In this document: piece by piece, positions 17,785 to 29,100 of the stretch
Layout: every line of letters starts with the position of its first letter
Numbering within the stretch: the first letter of the stretch is position 1
Assembly (NCBI RefSeq): GCF_000419585.1
Contig: NZ_ATTH01000001.1
Coordinates: forward strand, 3,015,001 to 3,079,000
Direction of reading: 5' to 3'
DNA length: 64,000 nucleotides
From: Salisaeta longa DSM 21114
GTDB lineage: Bacteria; Bacteroidota; Rhodothermia; Rhodothermales; Salinibacteraceae
The notes under the pieces: model-generated
The model's input: the letters and a program-made list of their open reading frames with translations, nothing else
Databases searched by the model: none
What the model was told of the DNA's origin: nothing
Made by a program: the position numbers and the translations under genes

Positions 17785-20700
17785 ATGGCCCCGTTTACGA
17801 CCGTCAAGCACTTCGACCTCCCGGCGCTCGAAGAGGAGATTTTGGACTGGTGGTCCGACCATAACATCTTTGAGCGGAGCGTCGCCTCGCGGGCCGACGC
17901 CCCGGCGTTCACGTTCTACGAAGGCCCGCCCACGGCCAACGGGCAGCCCGGCATTCACCACGTCATGGCGCGGTCGATCAAAGACCTGTTTTGCCGCTAC
18001 AAGACCATGCAGGGCTATCAGGTGGCGCGCAAGGCCGGGTGGGATACCCACGGGCTGCCGGTAGAGATTGAGGTGGAAAAGGAGCTGGGCCTCGAAAGCC
18101 GCGCAGACGTCGAGGATTACGGCCTGGAGAAATACAACGCCGCCTGCCGCGAGAGCGTGCTGCGGTACAAAGACCGGTGGGACACGCTCACCGAACGGAT
18201 GGCCTACTGGGTGGACCTCGACGATCCGTACGTCACCTTCGAGACCGACTACATGGAGACGGTCTGGTGGCTGCTGAAGCAGATCTACGATCAGGACCTG
18301 CTGTACAAAGGCTACAAGGTGCAGTGGTACAGCCCCGGCTCGCACACGGTGCTGTCGAGCCACGAGGTGAGCCTCGGCTACGAGGAAACCCAAGACCCCA
18401 GCGTCTACATCCGCTTTCCGGTGCACGGCCACGACGATACGTACTTCCTGGCCTGGACGACGACGCCCTGGACGCTCATCTCCAACACGGCGCTCGCGGT
18501 GGGCGAAACCATCGACTACGTCAAGATCCGCCACGACGACCCGCACCAGGGCCCCGAGTTTTTGGTCCTGGCCGAGGCGCTGGTGGGCGACGTGATCGAC
18601 GAAGACTACGAGATCGTGGAGCGCTACACCGGCGCCGACCTCGTGGGCCACACCTACGATCCGGTGTTCGACTACTTCACCGACCGCCCCGCGGCCGAAG
18701 GCACCAAGGCCTGGCACGTGGTGCCGGCCGACATCGTATCGACCGAAGACGGCACCGGCATTGTGCACATGGCCCCGGCATACGGCGCCGAGGACGATGC
18801 CGTAGCCAAAGACATAGGATTGCCGCTGTTCAACCCCGTCGACCTCGACGGCCGCTTCACAGACGAAGCGCCCCTGGTATCCGGCGAGTGGTTTAAGGAC
18901 GCCGACAAAACCATCACCACCGATCTGAAACAGCGCGGGCTGCTGTACAAGCACGAGACGTACCTGCACAACTACCCGTTCGACTGGCGCAAGGGCACGC
19001 CCCTGATGAGCTACCCGGTGGAGAGCTGGTTCATCAAGACGACGGCGCTGAAAGACCGGATGGTGGAACTCAACGAAACCATCAACTGGCAGCCCGACGG
19101 CATTGGCACCGGCCGCTTTGGCGAATGGCTCGAAAACAACGTCGACTGGGCCCTCAGCCGCCGCCGCTACTGGGGCACCCCGCTGCCCATCTGGGTCAAC
19201 GACGAAGACCCCGACGACCACTTCATCGTGGGTTCCATCGAGGAGCTGCGCGAGCGGTTTGGCGATCAGGTGCCCGACGACGATGATGCCATCGACCTGC
19301 ACCGCCCGTACGTTGACGAGTGGACGGCGCCCGCGCCCAAGGGCGGCACCTACCGCCGCGTGCCCGACCTCATCGACGTGTGGTTCGACTCCGGCGCCAT
19401 GCCCTTTGCGCAATGGCACTACCCGTTTGAGAACGAAGAGGCATTCGCGCGCAACTTCCCGGCGAACTTCATCGCCGAGGGGGTCGACCAAACGCGCGGC
19501 TGGTTTTACACGCTGCACGCCATCGCGGCCCTCGTGATGGACGACGTAGCGTACGAGAACGTGGTGGTAAATGGCCTGGTGCTCGACGCCGACGGCGCCA
19601 AGATGTCGAAGTCGAAGGGCAACACGCTGGAGCCGTTTGAGGTCATCGAGGAGTACGGCGCAGATGTGGTGCGCTGGTACATGATGAGCAACACGCCGCC
19701 GTGGGAAAACATCAAGTTTAGCCTGCGCGGGCTGCGCGACCTGCGCCGGAAGTTTTTTGGCACGCTGGAGAACGTGTACAGCTTCTTTGCCACCTACGCC
19801 AACATTGATGGCTTCGACCCGCAGGCCGAGGCCCCGTCGCTAGACGCGCGCCCCGAGCTCGACCGCTGGATCATCAGCCGGCTGCACACCACCATTGCCA
19901 CGGTGGAAGACGCGATGGACGCGTACGACCCCACCGACGCCGCCCGCGCGGTGGAGGCGTTCGTCGAGGAGCTCTCCAACTGGTACCTGCGCCGCTCGCG
20001 CCGCCGCTTTTGGGCCGCAAAGAAAAACGGCACCGACGCCGCCACGCACAAAGCCGCCGCGTACCATACCGTGTACGAGTGCCTGCGCGCCACCGCGCAC
20101 CTGATGGCGCCCATCGCGCCGTTCTTTGGGGAGTGGCTGTACCGGGCGCTCACCGACGCCGACGCGTCGGCCGCCGACAGCGTGCACCTGGCGTACTTCC
20201 CCGAAGCCGATGCCGCCGCGCGCGATGCAGACCTGGAGCACCGCATGGGCCTGGCCCGCGAGATCTCGTCGATGGCGCTGTCGCTCCGCAACGAGGAAGA
20301 AATCAACGTGCGGCAGCCGCTGGGCCGCCTGCTGGTGGTGACGGGCACCGGGGTGGCGCAGGCCGACGTGGCGCACGTCGAGGCGATCATCAAAGACGAG
20401 GTGAACGTCAAGTCCATCGAATATGTCGACGCCTCCGAGAGCACGGTCGTGCAGCGGTCGGCCAAGCCGAACTTTAGCCGCCTCGGGCCGCGCCTGGGGT
20501 CGCTCATGAAGCCCGTGAACCAGCGCATCCGGCAGCTCACCGACGACGAAATCACCGATGTCATCGAAACCGGTGGCCTCGTGCTCACCATCGACGGCGA
20601 AGAGGTGAAGCTGAGCCGCGAGGACCTGGAGATCACGAGCGAAGCCATTGAGGGATGGCTCGTGGAGCAGCGCGGCGGCCTGACCGTGGCGCTCGACCCG

Positions 20701-20985
20701 ACCATCACCGACGCGTTGCGCACCGAGGGCCTGGCCCGCGAAAGCGTAAAGCGCATCCAGAACCTCCGCAAAGAAGCGGGCTTCGAGGTGACCGACCGCA
20801 TTGAGGTGGCCTACACCGGCAGCGACGCCATGCAAGACGCCATTGCGGCGTACGACGCCTACATCCGGAACGAGACATTGGCCCTGGAGTTGGCTTCGTC
20901 CAATCAGCCGACGGGCGACGCGGTGGCCTCGTTTGAGATTGGCGACGAGCAGCTCACGATCGCCGTGCGCCGCGTGACGTCGTAA
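17785..20985 (+). CDS. ileS: Isoleucyl-tRNA synthetase
   Basis: Charges tRNA-Ile and edits valine. 1066 residues. The HIGH region is ANGQPGIHHVMARSIKDLF (about 51-69), the CP1 editing domain contains TTTPWTLISNTALAVG, and the catalytic loop is AKMSKSKGN. The motif region usually reading CPxCxTxLSSHEV is here SPGSHTVLSSHEV, so both cysteines are absent. The size and motifs fit the large IleRS type found in Bacteroidota. The ATG at 17785 gives MAPFTTVKHFDLPALEEE; the upstream frame is spacer. Very acidic throughout, as in halophiles. Confidence 0.97.
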   Translation: MAPFTTVKHFDLPALEEEILDWWSDHNIFERSVASRADAPAFTFYEGPPTANGQPGIHHVMARSIKDLFCRYKTMQGYQVARKAGWDTHGLPVEIEVEKELGLESRADVEDYGLEKYNAACRESVLRYKDRWDTLTERMAYWVDLDDPYVTFETDYMETVWWLLKQIYDQDLLYKGYKVQWYSPGSHTVLSSHEVSLGYEETQDPSVYIRFPVHGHDDTYFLAWTTTPWTLISNTALAVGETIDYVKIRHDDPHQGPEFLVLAEALVGDVIDEDYEIVERYTGADLVGHTYDPVFDYFTDRPAAEGTKAWHVVPADIVSTEDGTGIVHMAPAYGAEDDAVAKDIGLPLFNPVDLDGRFTDEAPLVSGEWFKDADKTITTDLKQRGLLYKHETYLHNYPFDWRKGTPLMSYPVESWFIKTTALKDRMVELNETINWQPDGIGTGRFGEWLENNVDWALSRRRYWGTPLPIWVNDEDPDDHFIVGSIEELRERFGDQVPDDDDAIDLHRPYVDEWTAPAPKGGTYRRVPDLIDVWFDSGAMPFAQWHYPFENEEAFARNFPANFIAEGVDQTRGWFYTLHAIAALVMDDVAYENVVVNGLVLDADGAKMSKSKGNTLEPFEVIEEYGADVVRWYMMSNTPPWENIKFSLRGLRDLRRKFFGTLENVYSFFATYANIDGFDPQAEAPSLDARPELDRWIISRLHTTIATVEDAMDAYDPTDAARAVEAFVEELSNWYLRRSRRRFWAAKKNGTDAATHKAAAYHTVYECLRATAHLMAPIAPFFGEWLYRALTDADASAADSVHLAYFPEADAAARDADLEHRMGLAREISSMALSLRNEEEINVRQPLGRLLVVTGTGVAQADVAHVEAIIKDEVNVKSIEYVDASESTVVQRSAKPNFSRLGPRLGSLMKPVNQRIRQLTDDEITDVIETGGLVLTIDGEEVKLSREDLEITSEAIEGWLVEQRGGLTVALDPTITDALRTEGLARESVKRIQNLRKEAGFEVTDRIEVAYTGSDAMQDAIAAYDAYIRNETLALELASSNQPTGDAVASFEIGDEQLTIAVRRVTS

Positions 20986-21028
20986 CCCCGCCCCTGCGCG
21001 ATTATTTCCTAGCAGTATTCTTTGCATT

Positions 21029-21541
21029 ATGGCCGATAAGCAGCCCGAACATCTCGAAAGTCAGAACGCCGCGGTTCCGCTGCACAGCGAATCGACCATT
21101 GAAGGCGTGGAAGGGGCATCGCCCCAGGACGAGATCGACAAGGAAACGCCGTTCTCGGACGAGGAGCTCGAACACTTCAAGGAGCTGATCCTGAAGCGCC
21201 GCAAAGCGGCCCGCGACGACATTGAGCGCATGCGCGACCAGGTGCAGGAAGCGAAGGAGCAGGCCAACGACAACTCGGCCTACAGCTTTCATATGGCCGA
21301 TGCCGGCACCGACGCCATGGAGCGCGAAAAGCTGCACCTGATGATTGCCCGCCAGCAGAAGTACATCGGGTACCTCGACCGGGCCCTTGAGCGCATCAAG
21401 AACAACACCTACGGCATCTGCCGCGTGACGGGCAAGCCCATTGCAAAAGAGCGGCTCGAAGCGGTGCCCCACACCGAAATTTCCATTGAAGCAAAGAAAG
21501 AACAGAAGCGCCGCAAGAAGCAAAACGATAACGATAGCTAG
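21029..21541 (+). CDS. DksA/TraR-family RNA polymerase-binding protein, zinc-less
   Basis: 170 residues with an N-terminal acidic tail (1-50), a coiled-coil hairpin (about 50-110) and the zinc-finger-like tip region YGICRVTGKPIAKERLEAVPHTEISIEAK. Of the four zinc cysteines only one remains (C, T, S, A), a form I know as common in Bacteroidota. DksA homologs bind the RNA polymerase secondary channel and modulate transcription initiation. It is followed 45 bp later by lspA; this pairing is frequent in Bacteroidota. Confidence 0.88.
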   Translation: MADKQPEHLESQNAAVPLHSESTIEGVEGASPQDEIDKETPFSDEELEHFKELILKRRKAARDDIERMRDQVQEAKEQANDNSAYSFHMADAGTDAMEREKLHLMIARQQKYIGYLDRALERIKNNTYGICRVTGKPIAKERLEAVPHTEISIEAKKEQKRRKKQNDNDS

Positions 21542-21586
21542 ACGCGGGCGCGTTGCTTCCGCGAGCCTCGGATTTACGTTGGTACC

Positions 21587-22249
21587 ATGCGTATTTTTTG
21601 GATCTCTGCCCTTGTTGTGTGTGTCGATCAGCTGACAAAGGCAGCGGTTGTGCAGCTTATGGTGAAGTACGAGTCGATCCCCCTGCTGGGCAACTGGCTC
21701 AAATTCACCTACACCGAAAATCCGGGTATGGCTTTTGGGATACAGTTTGGCCCGCCGGGCACCATCACGGTGCTCGCGCTCATTGCAACGGCGCTGCTGG
21801 TGGCCTACTGCTGGCACGTGCGCAACGGATACACGCCGTACGTGGCCAGCCTGGCCTTTGTGATGGGCGGCGCCCTTGGCAACATGATTGACCGTGTCTT
21901 TTACGGCGTCATCATGGGCTACAACGATTTGTTTTTGGGCCGCGTGGTGGACTTTGTCCACGTGAGCCTGTGGCGCGGCTTCATTCCGGAAGTGGTGCCC
22001 TTTATTGGCGGAGCCTACATGGAGCTCTTTCCGATCTGGAACGTGGCGGACATGGCCATTGTGCTGGGCGTGGTGGGCGTGCTTACGTTCCACCATACGT
22101 ACCACCGCCGCCTGTACGCCCAGCAGCAGCGTGCCGTTGCGCTCGATGCCGAAGGCACGCCCCGGCCCGAGGCGATGCCCGCGCGCCCTGGGGCGTCGTC
22201 GTCTGCGCCCCTCCTTGACGATGCCTCGGCCGCAGAATCGAGCGCTTAG
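21587..22249 (+). CDS. lspA: Lipoprotein signal peptidase (signal peptidase II)
   Basis: Inner-membrane aspartyl protease that removes signal peptides from diacylglyceryl-prolipoproteins; the window encodes several lipoproteins. 220 residues with four membrane segments, the DQLTK motif near the N-terminus, [15 protein letters not shown], and the catalytic aspartates D122 (RVVDFVHV) and D155 ([10 protein letters not shown]). The C-terminal 45 residues are a soluble Pro/Ala/Ser-rich tail beyond the usual end. Confidence 0.95.
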   Translation: MRIFWISALVVCVDQLTKAAVVQLMVKYESIPLLGNWLKFTYTENPGMAFGIQFGPPGTITVLALIATALLVAYCWHVRNGYTPYVASLAFVMGGALGNMIDRVFYGVIMGYNDLFLGRVVDFVHVSLWRGFIPEVVPFIGGAYMELFPIWNVADMAIVLGVVGVLTFHHTYHRRLYAQQQRAVALDAEGTPRPEAMPARPGASSSAPLLDDASAAESSA

Positions 22250-22296
22250 CCGCGCGTCTCGCCGTCTTTGTTTGTTTGCCTTGCGCGCCCTTGCCT

Positions 22297-24108
22297 ATGC
22301 CTGATCAGTCGCACATCCGCAACTTTTGCATAATCGCCCACATCGACCACGGGAAGAGCACCCTGGCCGACCGGCTGCTGGAGCGCACCGGCACGATTAC
22401 CGAGCGCGAGATGCAGGAGCAGACGCTCGACGACATGGACCTGGAGCGCGAGCGGGGCATCACCATCAAGAGCCATGCGGTGCGCATGCGCCACACGGCC
22501 GCTGATGGCGAGGAATACGTGCTGAACCTGATCGACACGCCCGGGCACGTCGACTTTACCTACGAGGTGTCGCGGGCGCTGAAGGCCTGCGAGGGGGCGC
22601 TGTTGGTGGTGGACGCCGCGCAGGGCATCGAAGCGCAGACCATCTCGAACGTCTACCTGGCCATGGAGCAGGACTTGGAGATCATCCCGGTCCTGAACAA
22701 GGTGGATCTGCCCGTGGCGCGCCCCGATGAAGTGGCCATGTCGCTGGAGGAGCTGCTGGGCGAGCCGGCCGAAGACATCCGCAAGATCAGCGCCAAAACC
22801 GGCACGGGCGTCGACGAACTGATCGATCTCATCATCGACCGCGTGCCGCCGCCTGCGGGCGACCCGGACGCCCCCCTGCGCGCCCTCATTTTCGACTCCA
22901 TCTACGACGCGTACCGCGGCTCGGTGGTGTACGCGCGCATCCTGGACGGCGCCCTCGAACAGGGCGACACCATGGAGTTTATGTCGAACCACAAGCGCTA
23001 CGACGCCGAAGAGCTGGGCGTGTTGCGCCTGGGGCGTAAGCCGGTCGACCGGCTGGTGGCGGGCGACGTGGGCTACATCATCGGGTCGGTGAAAGATGTG
23101 CAGGACACCCGCGTGGGCGATACCATCACGCATGCGCACAACGGCGCCTCCACGCCCATCCCGGGCTTTAAGGAGGTGAAGCCGATGGTGTTTAGCGGCG
23201 TCTACCCCACCGACTCCGAAGACTTCGAGGACCTGCGCAGCGCGCTCGACAAGCTGCAGCTCAACGACGCGTCGCTGACGTACGTGCCCGAGACGAGCGC
23301 GGCCCTCGGGTTTGGCTTTCGGGTGGGCTTTTTGGGGCTGCTGCACATGGAAATTATCCAGGAGCGCCTCGACCGCGAGTTTGGGCTCGACATCATCACC
23401 ACGGTGCCCAACGTGGAGTACCGCGTTGACGTGGACACCGGCAAGGGTATGGAGCGGGTGGTGGTCGACAATCCGGAAGACATGCCGCACTACGGCGACA
23501 TCGAAACGGTCTACGAGCCGTTTGTAAAGGCCGACATCATCACGCCGACGGAGTACATTGGCAACCTCATGCAGCTGTGCGAAGAGCGGCGCGGCGTGTA
23601 CGTGAACCAGCAATACCTCGATACCGAGCGCGTCAACCTGCAGTACGAGCTGCCCCTGGCCGAAATTGTGTTCGATTTCTACGATACGCTCAAAAGCGTG
23701 AGCCGCGGGTACGCCTCCTTCGACTACGAATTCCTGGAGTACCGCGCCAGCGACCTCGTGAAGCTCACAATCCTCATCAACGAGGACCCGGTCGACGCCC
23801 TCTCCACCATCGTGCACCGCGACAAGGCGTACGGCGTCGGCCGCAAGCTCACGAAGCGCCTGAAGGAGCTCATCCCGCAGCAAATGTTTGAGGTGCCCGT
23901 GCAGGCCTCCATCGGGCGCCGCATCGTGGCTCGCGAGACCGTGCGCGCGCAGCGCAAGAACGTAACCGCGAAGTGCTACGGCGGCGACATCACCCGGAAG
24001 CGCAAGCTGCTGGAGAAACAGAAAGAAGGCAAGAAGCGCATGAAGCAGGTCGGCTCGGTTGACGTGCCGCAGGAGGCGTTTCTCGCAATTCTTTCGATGG
24101 ATGAGTAG
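22297..24108 (+). CDS. lepA: Elongation factor 4 (LepA)
   Basis: Ribosome-bound translational GTPase. 603 residues: G1 [10 protein letters not shown]2 ERGITIK, G3 DTPGHVDF, G4 NKVDLP, domains II and III, and the LepA-specific C-terminal domain ending with [22 protein letters not shown]. Start ATG at 22297 gives [22 protein letters not shown], the canonical N-terminus. The next gene starts only 9 bp after its stop. Confidence 0.98.
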   Translation: MPDQSHIRNFCIIAHIDHGKSTLADRLLERTGTITEREMQEQTLDDMDLERERGITIKSHAVRMRHTAADGEEYVLNLIDTPGHVDFTYEVSRALKACEGALLVVDAAQGIEAQTISNVYLAMEQDLEIIPVLNKVDLPVARPDEVAMSLEELLGEPAEDIRKISAKTGTGVDELIDLIIDRVPPPAGDPDAPLRALIFDSIYDAYRGSVVYARILDGALEQGDTMEFMSNHKRYDAEELGVLRLGRKPVDRLVAGDVGYIIGSVKDVQDTRVGDTITHAHNGASTPIPGFKEVKPMVFSGVYPTDSEDFEDLRSALDKLQLNDASLTYVPETSAALGFGFRVGFLGLLHMEIIQERLDREFGLDIITTVPNVEYRVDVDTGKGMERVVVDNPEDMPHYGDIETVYEPFVKADIITPTEYIGNLMQLCEERRGVYVNQQYLDTERVNLQYELPLAEIVFDFYDTLKSVSRGYASFDYEFLEYRASDLVKLTILINEDPVDALSTIVHRDKAYGVGRKLTKRLKELIPQQMFEVPVQASIGRRIVARETVRAQRKNVTAKCYGGDITRKRKLLEKQKEGKKRMKQVGSVDVPQEAFLAILSMDE

Positions 24109-24117
24109 CGGAGGGCG

Positions 24118-24897
24118 ATGAAACGTGCAATCTGTGGACTGCTGGTGTGGAGCGCGGTCTTCTGCGGGAGCGCGGCGGGGCAGGCCCCGTCGATTGTAGA
24201 GCGGTACCAGCACGTCCGTCGCCATCAACTGGCCGTGCAGGTGTTGCATGGCGGCCTTCCCGCACTTCCACCCGCTCGGCTTCCGGTGGCTGGCGATACG
24301 CTACGGACGGGCGCGGCCGCCGACGCGTCGGCGACAGACGCATCGGCGGGTCTGCCGTTTGCCATCACCGAGCAGCACAAGGTGAGCAAGCTGGGGCGCT
24401 CGTGGTTCACCAAGAAGTTTGAAGGCACGCCGTGGGCGTTTTTGGGGCGCAGCGACGCGCTGACGCTGCTCGACACCACCCGCACCGCCGTGCTGCGCGC
24501 GCGCCTGCAAGCCCAGTTTGGCGACCCCACCCAAACGCTCGGCGACTTCAACCTGCGCCGCCCGCGCGATAGCTACGTGCAGTTCGAATACTGGTTTGTG
24601 GTGAACGACAGCATCCCCGTGAAGGTAAGCGACGTGGGTGGGCCGGGCGATCGCGGGCTGATCTTTGCCACGCATGCGCGCTACCGCCCCGTTCTTCATG
24701 CGCTTCGCGACAGCGTGCTGGCCCCCGTGCGGCACCATGCGGCCCGCGCGGTGTATGTGGACTACTGGTTTGAGGCGGACGCCCGCCGCTGGTACCGGGT
24801 GGGTTACGACGGCGCACGCTTCTTCCGGGAGCGCGTCTATCGCTACCAGCTTACGCCGGGCCGCCGCCCGTGGATTGACGGCGCTGCCACGCCCTGA
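24118..24897 (+). CDS. Secreted protein of unknown function
   Basis: 259 residues with a Sec signal peptide (MKRAICGLLVWSAVFCGSAAGQA; cleavage likely after AGQA). The mature part has a low-complexity Ala/Asp stretch around 62-80 and a conserved-looking core (SKLGRSWFTKKFEGTPWAFLG; YVQFEYWFVVND; RAVYVDYWFEAD). No family is recognised. A strong Shine-Dalgarno (GGAGGG) precedes the ATG, 9 bp behind lepA and 41 bp before lepB, so it is probably co-transcribed with both. Confidence 0.72.
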   Translation: MKRAICGLLVWSAVFCGSAAGQAPSIVERYQHVRRHQLAVQVLHGGLPALPPARLPVAGDTLRTGAAADASATDASAGLPFAITEQHKVSKLGRSWFTKKFEGTPWAFLGRSDALTLLDTTRTAVLRARLQAQFGDPTQTLGDFNLRRPRDSYVQFEYWFVVNDSIPVKVSDVGGPGDRGLIFATHARYRPVLHALRDSVLAPVRHHAARAVYVDYWFEADARRWYRVGYDGARFFRERVYRYQLTPGRRPWIDGAATP

Positions 24898-24938
24898 TCC
24901 CTCATTGCTTCGACCATTGCCCTAACGCTTGTTTCGCC

Positions 24939-26093
24939 GTGGCTGATACCCAAACGTCGCATCGCTCCTCCCGTACGGCCCGCCAGCGCGGGCGGCGCAC
25001 GCACCGCAACGGGCGCGACGAGCACCCCACCAAGGGGCCGCTTCGCCAGTGGGCCGAGGCGTTTATCTTTGCCGCCGTGGTGGTGCTCATCGTGCGCACC
25101 CTCTTCTTCGACCTGTATCGCATTCCCACCCCGTCGATGGAGAAGAATCTCCTCGTCGGCGACTACCTGTTTGTCTCGAAGGTGCATTACGGCACGCGCC
25201 TGCCCATGACGCTGGGCATTCCGTTTACGTCGATCTACTGGCCCGGCATGGAGCTTCCGGCGGTTCGACTGCCGGGCTTTAGCCGCGTGGAGCGCGGCGA
25301 TGCGATCGTGTTCAATTGGCCCGCGAGTGAAAAGCCCATAGACCGCAAGATGCACTACATCAAGCGGGTGATTGGCCTGCCGGGCGAAAGCATCAGCGTG
25401 CGGGACAAGGTGGTGCACATCAACGGCAACCCACTGCCGCTGGGCCGGGGGATGCAGCAGTTTTGGCGTGTGACCAAGAACGATGCAAGCTATCGGCTGC
25501 CGCTTCAACGCCTGGAATCCATTGGCATCGAAACCATTCGGCCCACGCAAAGCGCGCGAACGGTACGCATGTTGGCAACGCCCCAGGCCATTGAAACGGT
25601 GCGATCGTGGCCGTGGGTGGCAAACGTCGAGCCATTCATCTTGCGCAACAGCAACTACAGCGCGCTCATGTACCCGGCCGGACGCGGCTACACCCCCGAC
25701 AACTACGGTCCGATTCACATACCCCAGAAGGGCGAAACGATTACGCTCACCGACAAAAACTGGCCGGTGTATCGGCCCGTTATCGTTCGCTACGAGGGCC
25801 ACGCCGCCCGCCAGATGAGTGATAGCACGTTTGCCATTGATGGAGAGCAGACCACCACGTACACCTTTGCGCAAAACTACTACTTTGCGATGGGGGACAA
25901 CCGCGACAATTCGGAGGACAGTCGCTTTTGGGGGTTCGTGCCCATGAACCACGTCGTGGGGGAGGCGCTGTTTACCTACTTCTCATGGGATGCCGAGGCC
26001 TTCACGCCGCGCTTCGGGCGCATCTTCAATCCCATCGAAGGCGCGTCGGTCTTCCCGGAAGATCAAACCAAGGTGCCCCTGCCGAGCGACTGA
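24939..26093 (+). CDS. lepB: Signal peptidase I
   Basis: Membrane-bound Ser/Lys protease removing Sec signal peptides. 384 residues with a basic N-terminal cytoplasmic part, one membrane segment (about 41-57), catalytic Ser66 in TPSMEKNLLVGDY, Lys142 in HYIKRVIGLPGES, and the C-terminal box GDNRDNSEDSRFWGFVP. Between the Lys box and the last box is a long insertion (about 155-275), as in other Bacteroidota enzymes. The start is GTG at 24939. It ends 23 bp from the convergent histidine kinase. Confidence 0.95.
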   Translation: MADTQTSHRSSRTARQRGRRTHRNGRDEHPTKGPLRQWAEAFIFAAVVVLIVRTLFFDLYRIPTPSMEKNLLVGDYLFVSKVHYGTRLPMTLGIPFTSIYWPGMELPAVRLPGFSRVERGDAIVFNWPASEKPIDRKMHYIKRVIGLPGESISVRDKVVHINGNPLPLGRGMQQFWRVTKNDASYRLPLQRLESIGIETIRPTQSARTVRMLATPQAIETVRSWPWVANVEPFILRNSNYSALMYPAGRGYTPDNYGPIHIPQKGETITLTDKNWPVYRPVIVRYEGHAARQMSDSTFAIDGEQTTTYTFAQNYYFAMGDNRDNSEDSRFWGFVPMNHVVGEALFTYFSWDAEAFTPRFGRIFNPIEGASVFPEDQTKVPLPSD

Positions 26094-26116
26094 TGTTTGC
26101 CGGGCGGCGGGTGAAA

Positions 26117-29100
26117 TTAAGCGGGCCGCGGTAGGAAAATGGCGAACCGGGTGCCCATACCGGGGCTCGACTCCACTTCGATGGAGCCGTCGAGCATGGC
26201 GACAAGCTTTTGCACGATGGCCAGCCCAAGCCCCGAGCCCTCGTGCGTTCGGTCGAGGCCGTCCGACTCTTGCGTGAAGGCATCAAACATGCGTGCTTGA
26301 AATGCGCGCGTCATGCCGATGCCGGTGTCCTCCACTTCTATAAGCACGCCGCGGGCGCCATCGGCCATGCGTACCATCACCCGGCCGTTGGCCTCGGTGT
26401 ACTTCAGTGCATTGCTCAGTACATTGCTCAAGATGCGCTGCACGGCCCCGCGGTCGGTGGATAGCACGATGGGAGCGTCCGTCGATTCCAGCTCAAGGGT
26501 AATGGCGTGCTGGCGCGCCTGGATCGATTCTTCAGCAATCAAGTGGCGGGCGAGCTTCGACAGGTTGACGGGTTCGTAGTGGAGGCCCTGGGTGCCTGCT
26601 TCCAGTTGCGACAGGTGCAGTACCGAGTCGAGCGTCGTGAGCAGGCGCCGGCCGCTCCGCAGAATGAGCGATGCGAAGTGTTGGGGCAACGCGTCCGTTT
26701 CCTCGGTGAGCACCTCTGCAAATCCGATGATGGCTGTGAGCGGGGTGCGCACCTCGTGGCTCATGTTGGCAAGCATCGACGACTTAAGGCGCGCGGCTTC
26801 TTCGGCCTTCTGCTTTGCGGTGCGAAGCATGGCCTCGGCCCGGGCCGCTTCGGTGATATTCTGGGATACGGCCATGCCGGCATACACGAGGCCATCGGGA
26901 AGCTGTAGCGGAACGGTTTGGATGCGGTACGTGGCCCCCTGATAGTTTTGTTTGAAGGTGCCCGCTTGGCCGCGGAGGGCACGCCGGTAGTACTGCTCCG
27001 TTTCGTTGGCGATGGGCGGCGGGAAGAGGTCGCTGGGCGTGCGGCCATGAAAATCCTCAGGCGACATGCCGAGCGCCTCAATCCCAGCGCCGCCGGCCAG
27101 CACGTACTCCAGGTCCTCGTTGAAAAGAAAAACGCCGCCCGGAAAGTGGTTCACGAGCGCCTGATAGCGCATCCGGCTCTGGCGCAGCCTGGCATCCTGC
27201 TCGCGTTGCGCCGTGACGTCGTTCAGCACCAGTACGGCGCCCGCTGTTTCCTGTGCAGATCGCAGCGGCGCGGCGTTGATGGATACGATGCGGCGCGGAT
27301 GGTTGGGCCACTGGATGATCGACTCCAGCTCGTAGATCGGCTCCGAGGCCGTAAGCGCCTGGGTGAAGGGGTGATGCGCGGTGGAGAGCACGCCGCCCGA
27401 GATGTCCTCGAAGCGGCCGGCAAGGTCGGTGTACGTACGCCCGATGAGGTCGGCTACCGGCTCGCGCAGCAGCGCTGCCGCGCGGGCGTTTGCTTTGGTG
27501 ATGCGGCCGTCGGCGTCCAACACCAGAATGGCCGCCGGGCTGGTATTGAAGATGCTTGCAAGCACGTCGCGCTCGGTGCGCAGCGCGTCTTCGGCCGCAC
27601 GGCGTTCGGTGATATCGACCGCCATGCCAATGCACCCGATGATGGCACGATCGGGCGCGTAGATGGGCGCGTACCACACGTCGAGCACGCGATCGTCAAG
27701 CTCGACGAGGCCGCTGATGGTATGGCCTGCCAGCGCGCGCTCGATGTCGCCCAGCACCGAAGGGGCGTCGGCAAAGAGGTCGTAAACGGACTGCCCGACG
27801 ACCTCGCCGGGGCGCAGGCCCAGCGCCTGCAGGTCGCGGCCCTCGCTTACGAGAAACGTTCCATCGTTGTCGATCACGAAGACGATGGGCTGCGCATGGT
27901 CCAGTAGCTTGCGCAGGCGCTGCTGGCGGACGTGCAACTGTTCTTCGAGGCGGCGCTGCGCTGTTACGTCGCGCACAATCGTTTGGGCCGACGGCTTCCC
28001 CTTGTACTCGATGGGCACCGAGCGCACCTCAACGATACGCTGTTTGCCATCGAGGCGCTCAATGGTAAACTCGCGCGGCGGGGTGGGCTCGCCCGCGTCG
28101 TACAGCCGGGCGGCTCGTTCGTGCGTGGCCGCCGTGTCGTCTGCATGCACCATGAACGCGTCGATGGGCCGTCCAATGATTTCATCGGCCGAGGAGGCGC
28201 CGTATACCGCGACGCCGGCCGGATTCACATACTGGATGATGCCGTCGGTCGAGACGTGGATGGGATCGGGGTGCGTGTCGACGAGCCGTTCCCAGCGCTC
28301 GGCCGTTTGGCGCAGCGCGTCCCGGGCCTCCTTTTCTGCCGTTATGTTGGTCAAAACGCCGTCATAATACCGGATGGCGCCGCTGTCGTCGCGGACGGCC
28401 GTGGTGCTCAGGCGGCCCCAGAAGGTTGTGCCATCGGCCCGGCGAAACTTCACCTCGAAGCCCTCAACAGTCGACGCGTGCTGCAAGCGCGTTTGCAGCA
28501 CGTGGCGGTCGGCGGGCGTTGCGTACAATGCATCCGCCGTGATGCGTTGGAACGCATGGGGCGCGTCGTAGCCAAACAGTGCAGCCATCGCGGCATTGGC
28601 GTACAGGATGGTGCCGTCGGGGCGGCTCCGGTAGATGCCTTCCGTGATATTTTGGGGGATCGGCGCGGCGGCCGCGTGAGGAGAGGCAGCGTCGGCGTCT
28701 GCGGACGTGGGGGCGAGCAAAGAAGCAGATATGTCGGCCAGGTCGCGCAGCCGGCTGTGCGTGCGCTCCGAGGGACGGGTTGCCGTTACAATCGACAGTA
28801 TGCCGCCGCCTGAAGACGTGTGAAACGGCAGGCCGAGGCAATGCCGCACCGTAGCGGGGGCATCGGATGGCCCGTTGTGTACGGTTTGGGTGTCAGCCAG
28901 CGGCGCATCGGGCAACGCCTCGTGGCGCGCCAGCAGCTGATGGACCCACGGCAGATGGTCGGTGTTGCCCTGCGCGGCCTGTGGCGCCGAGGCGTGGAGC
29001 GGAAGCGTATGGAGGCAGGCGAGCGACGCGTCGCATACGTCCAGGGCAAGCTGCAAGAGGCGGTCGAGGGCATCCAACGAGCGAGCACTTGGCGGAACGT

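Noticed and set aside
15848-19518. Large minus-strand ORFs opposite argS and ileS
   Set aside because: High GC leaves stop-free antisense frames; the plus strand encodes clear synthetases.
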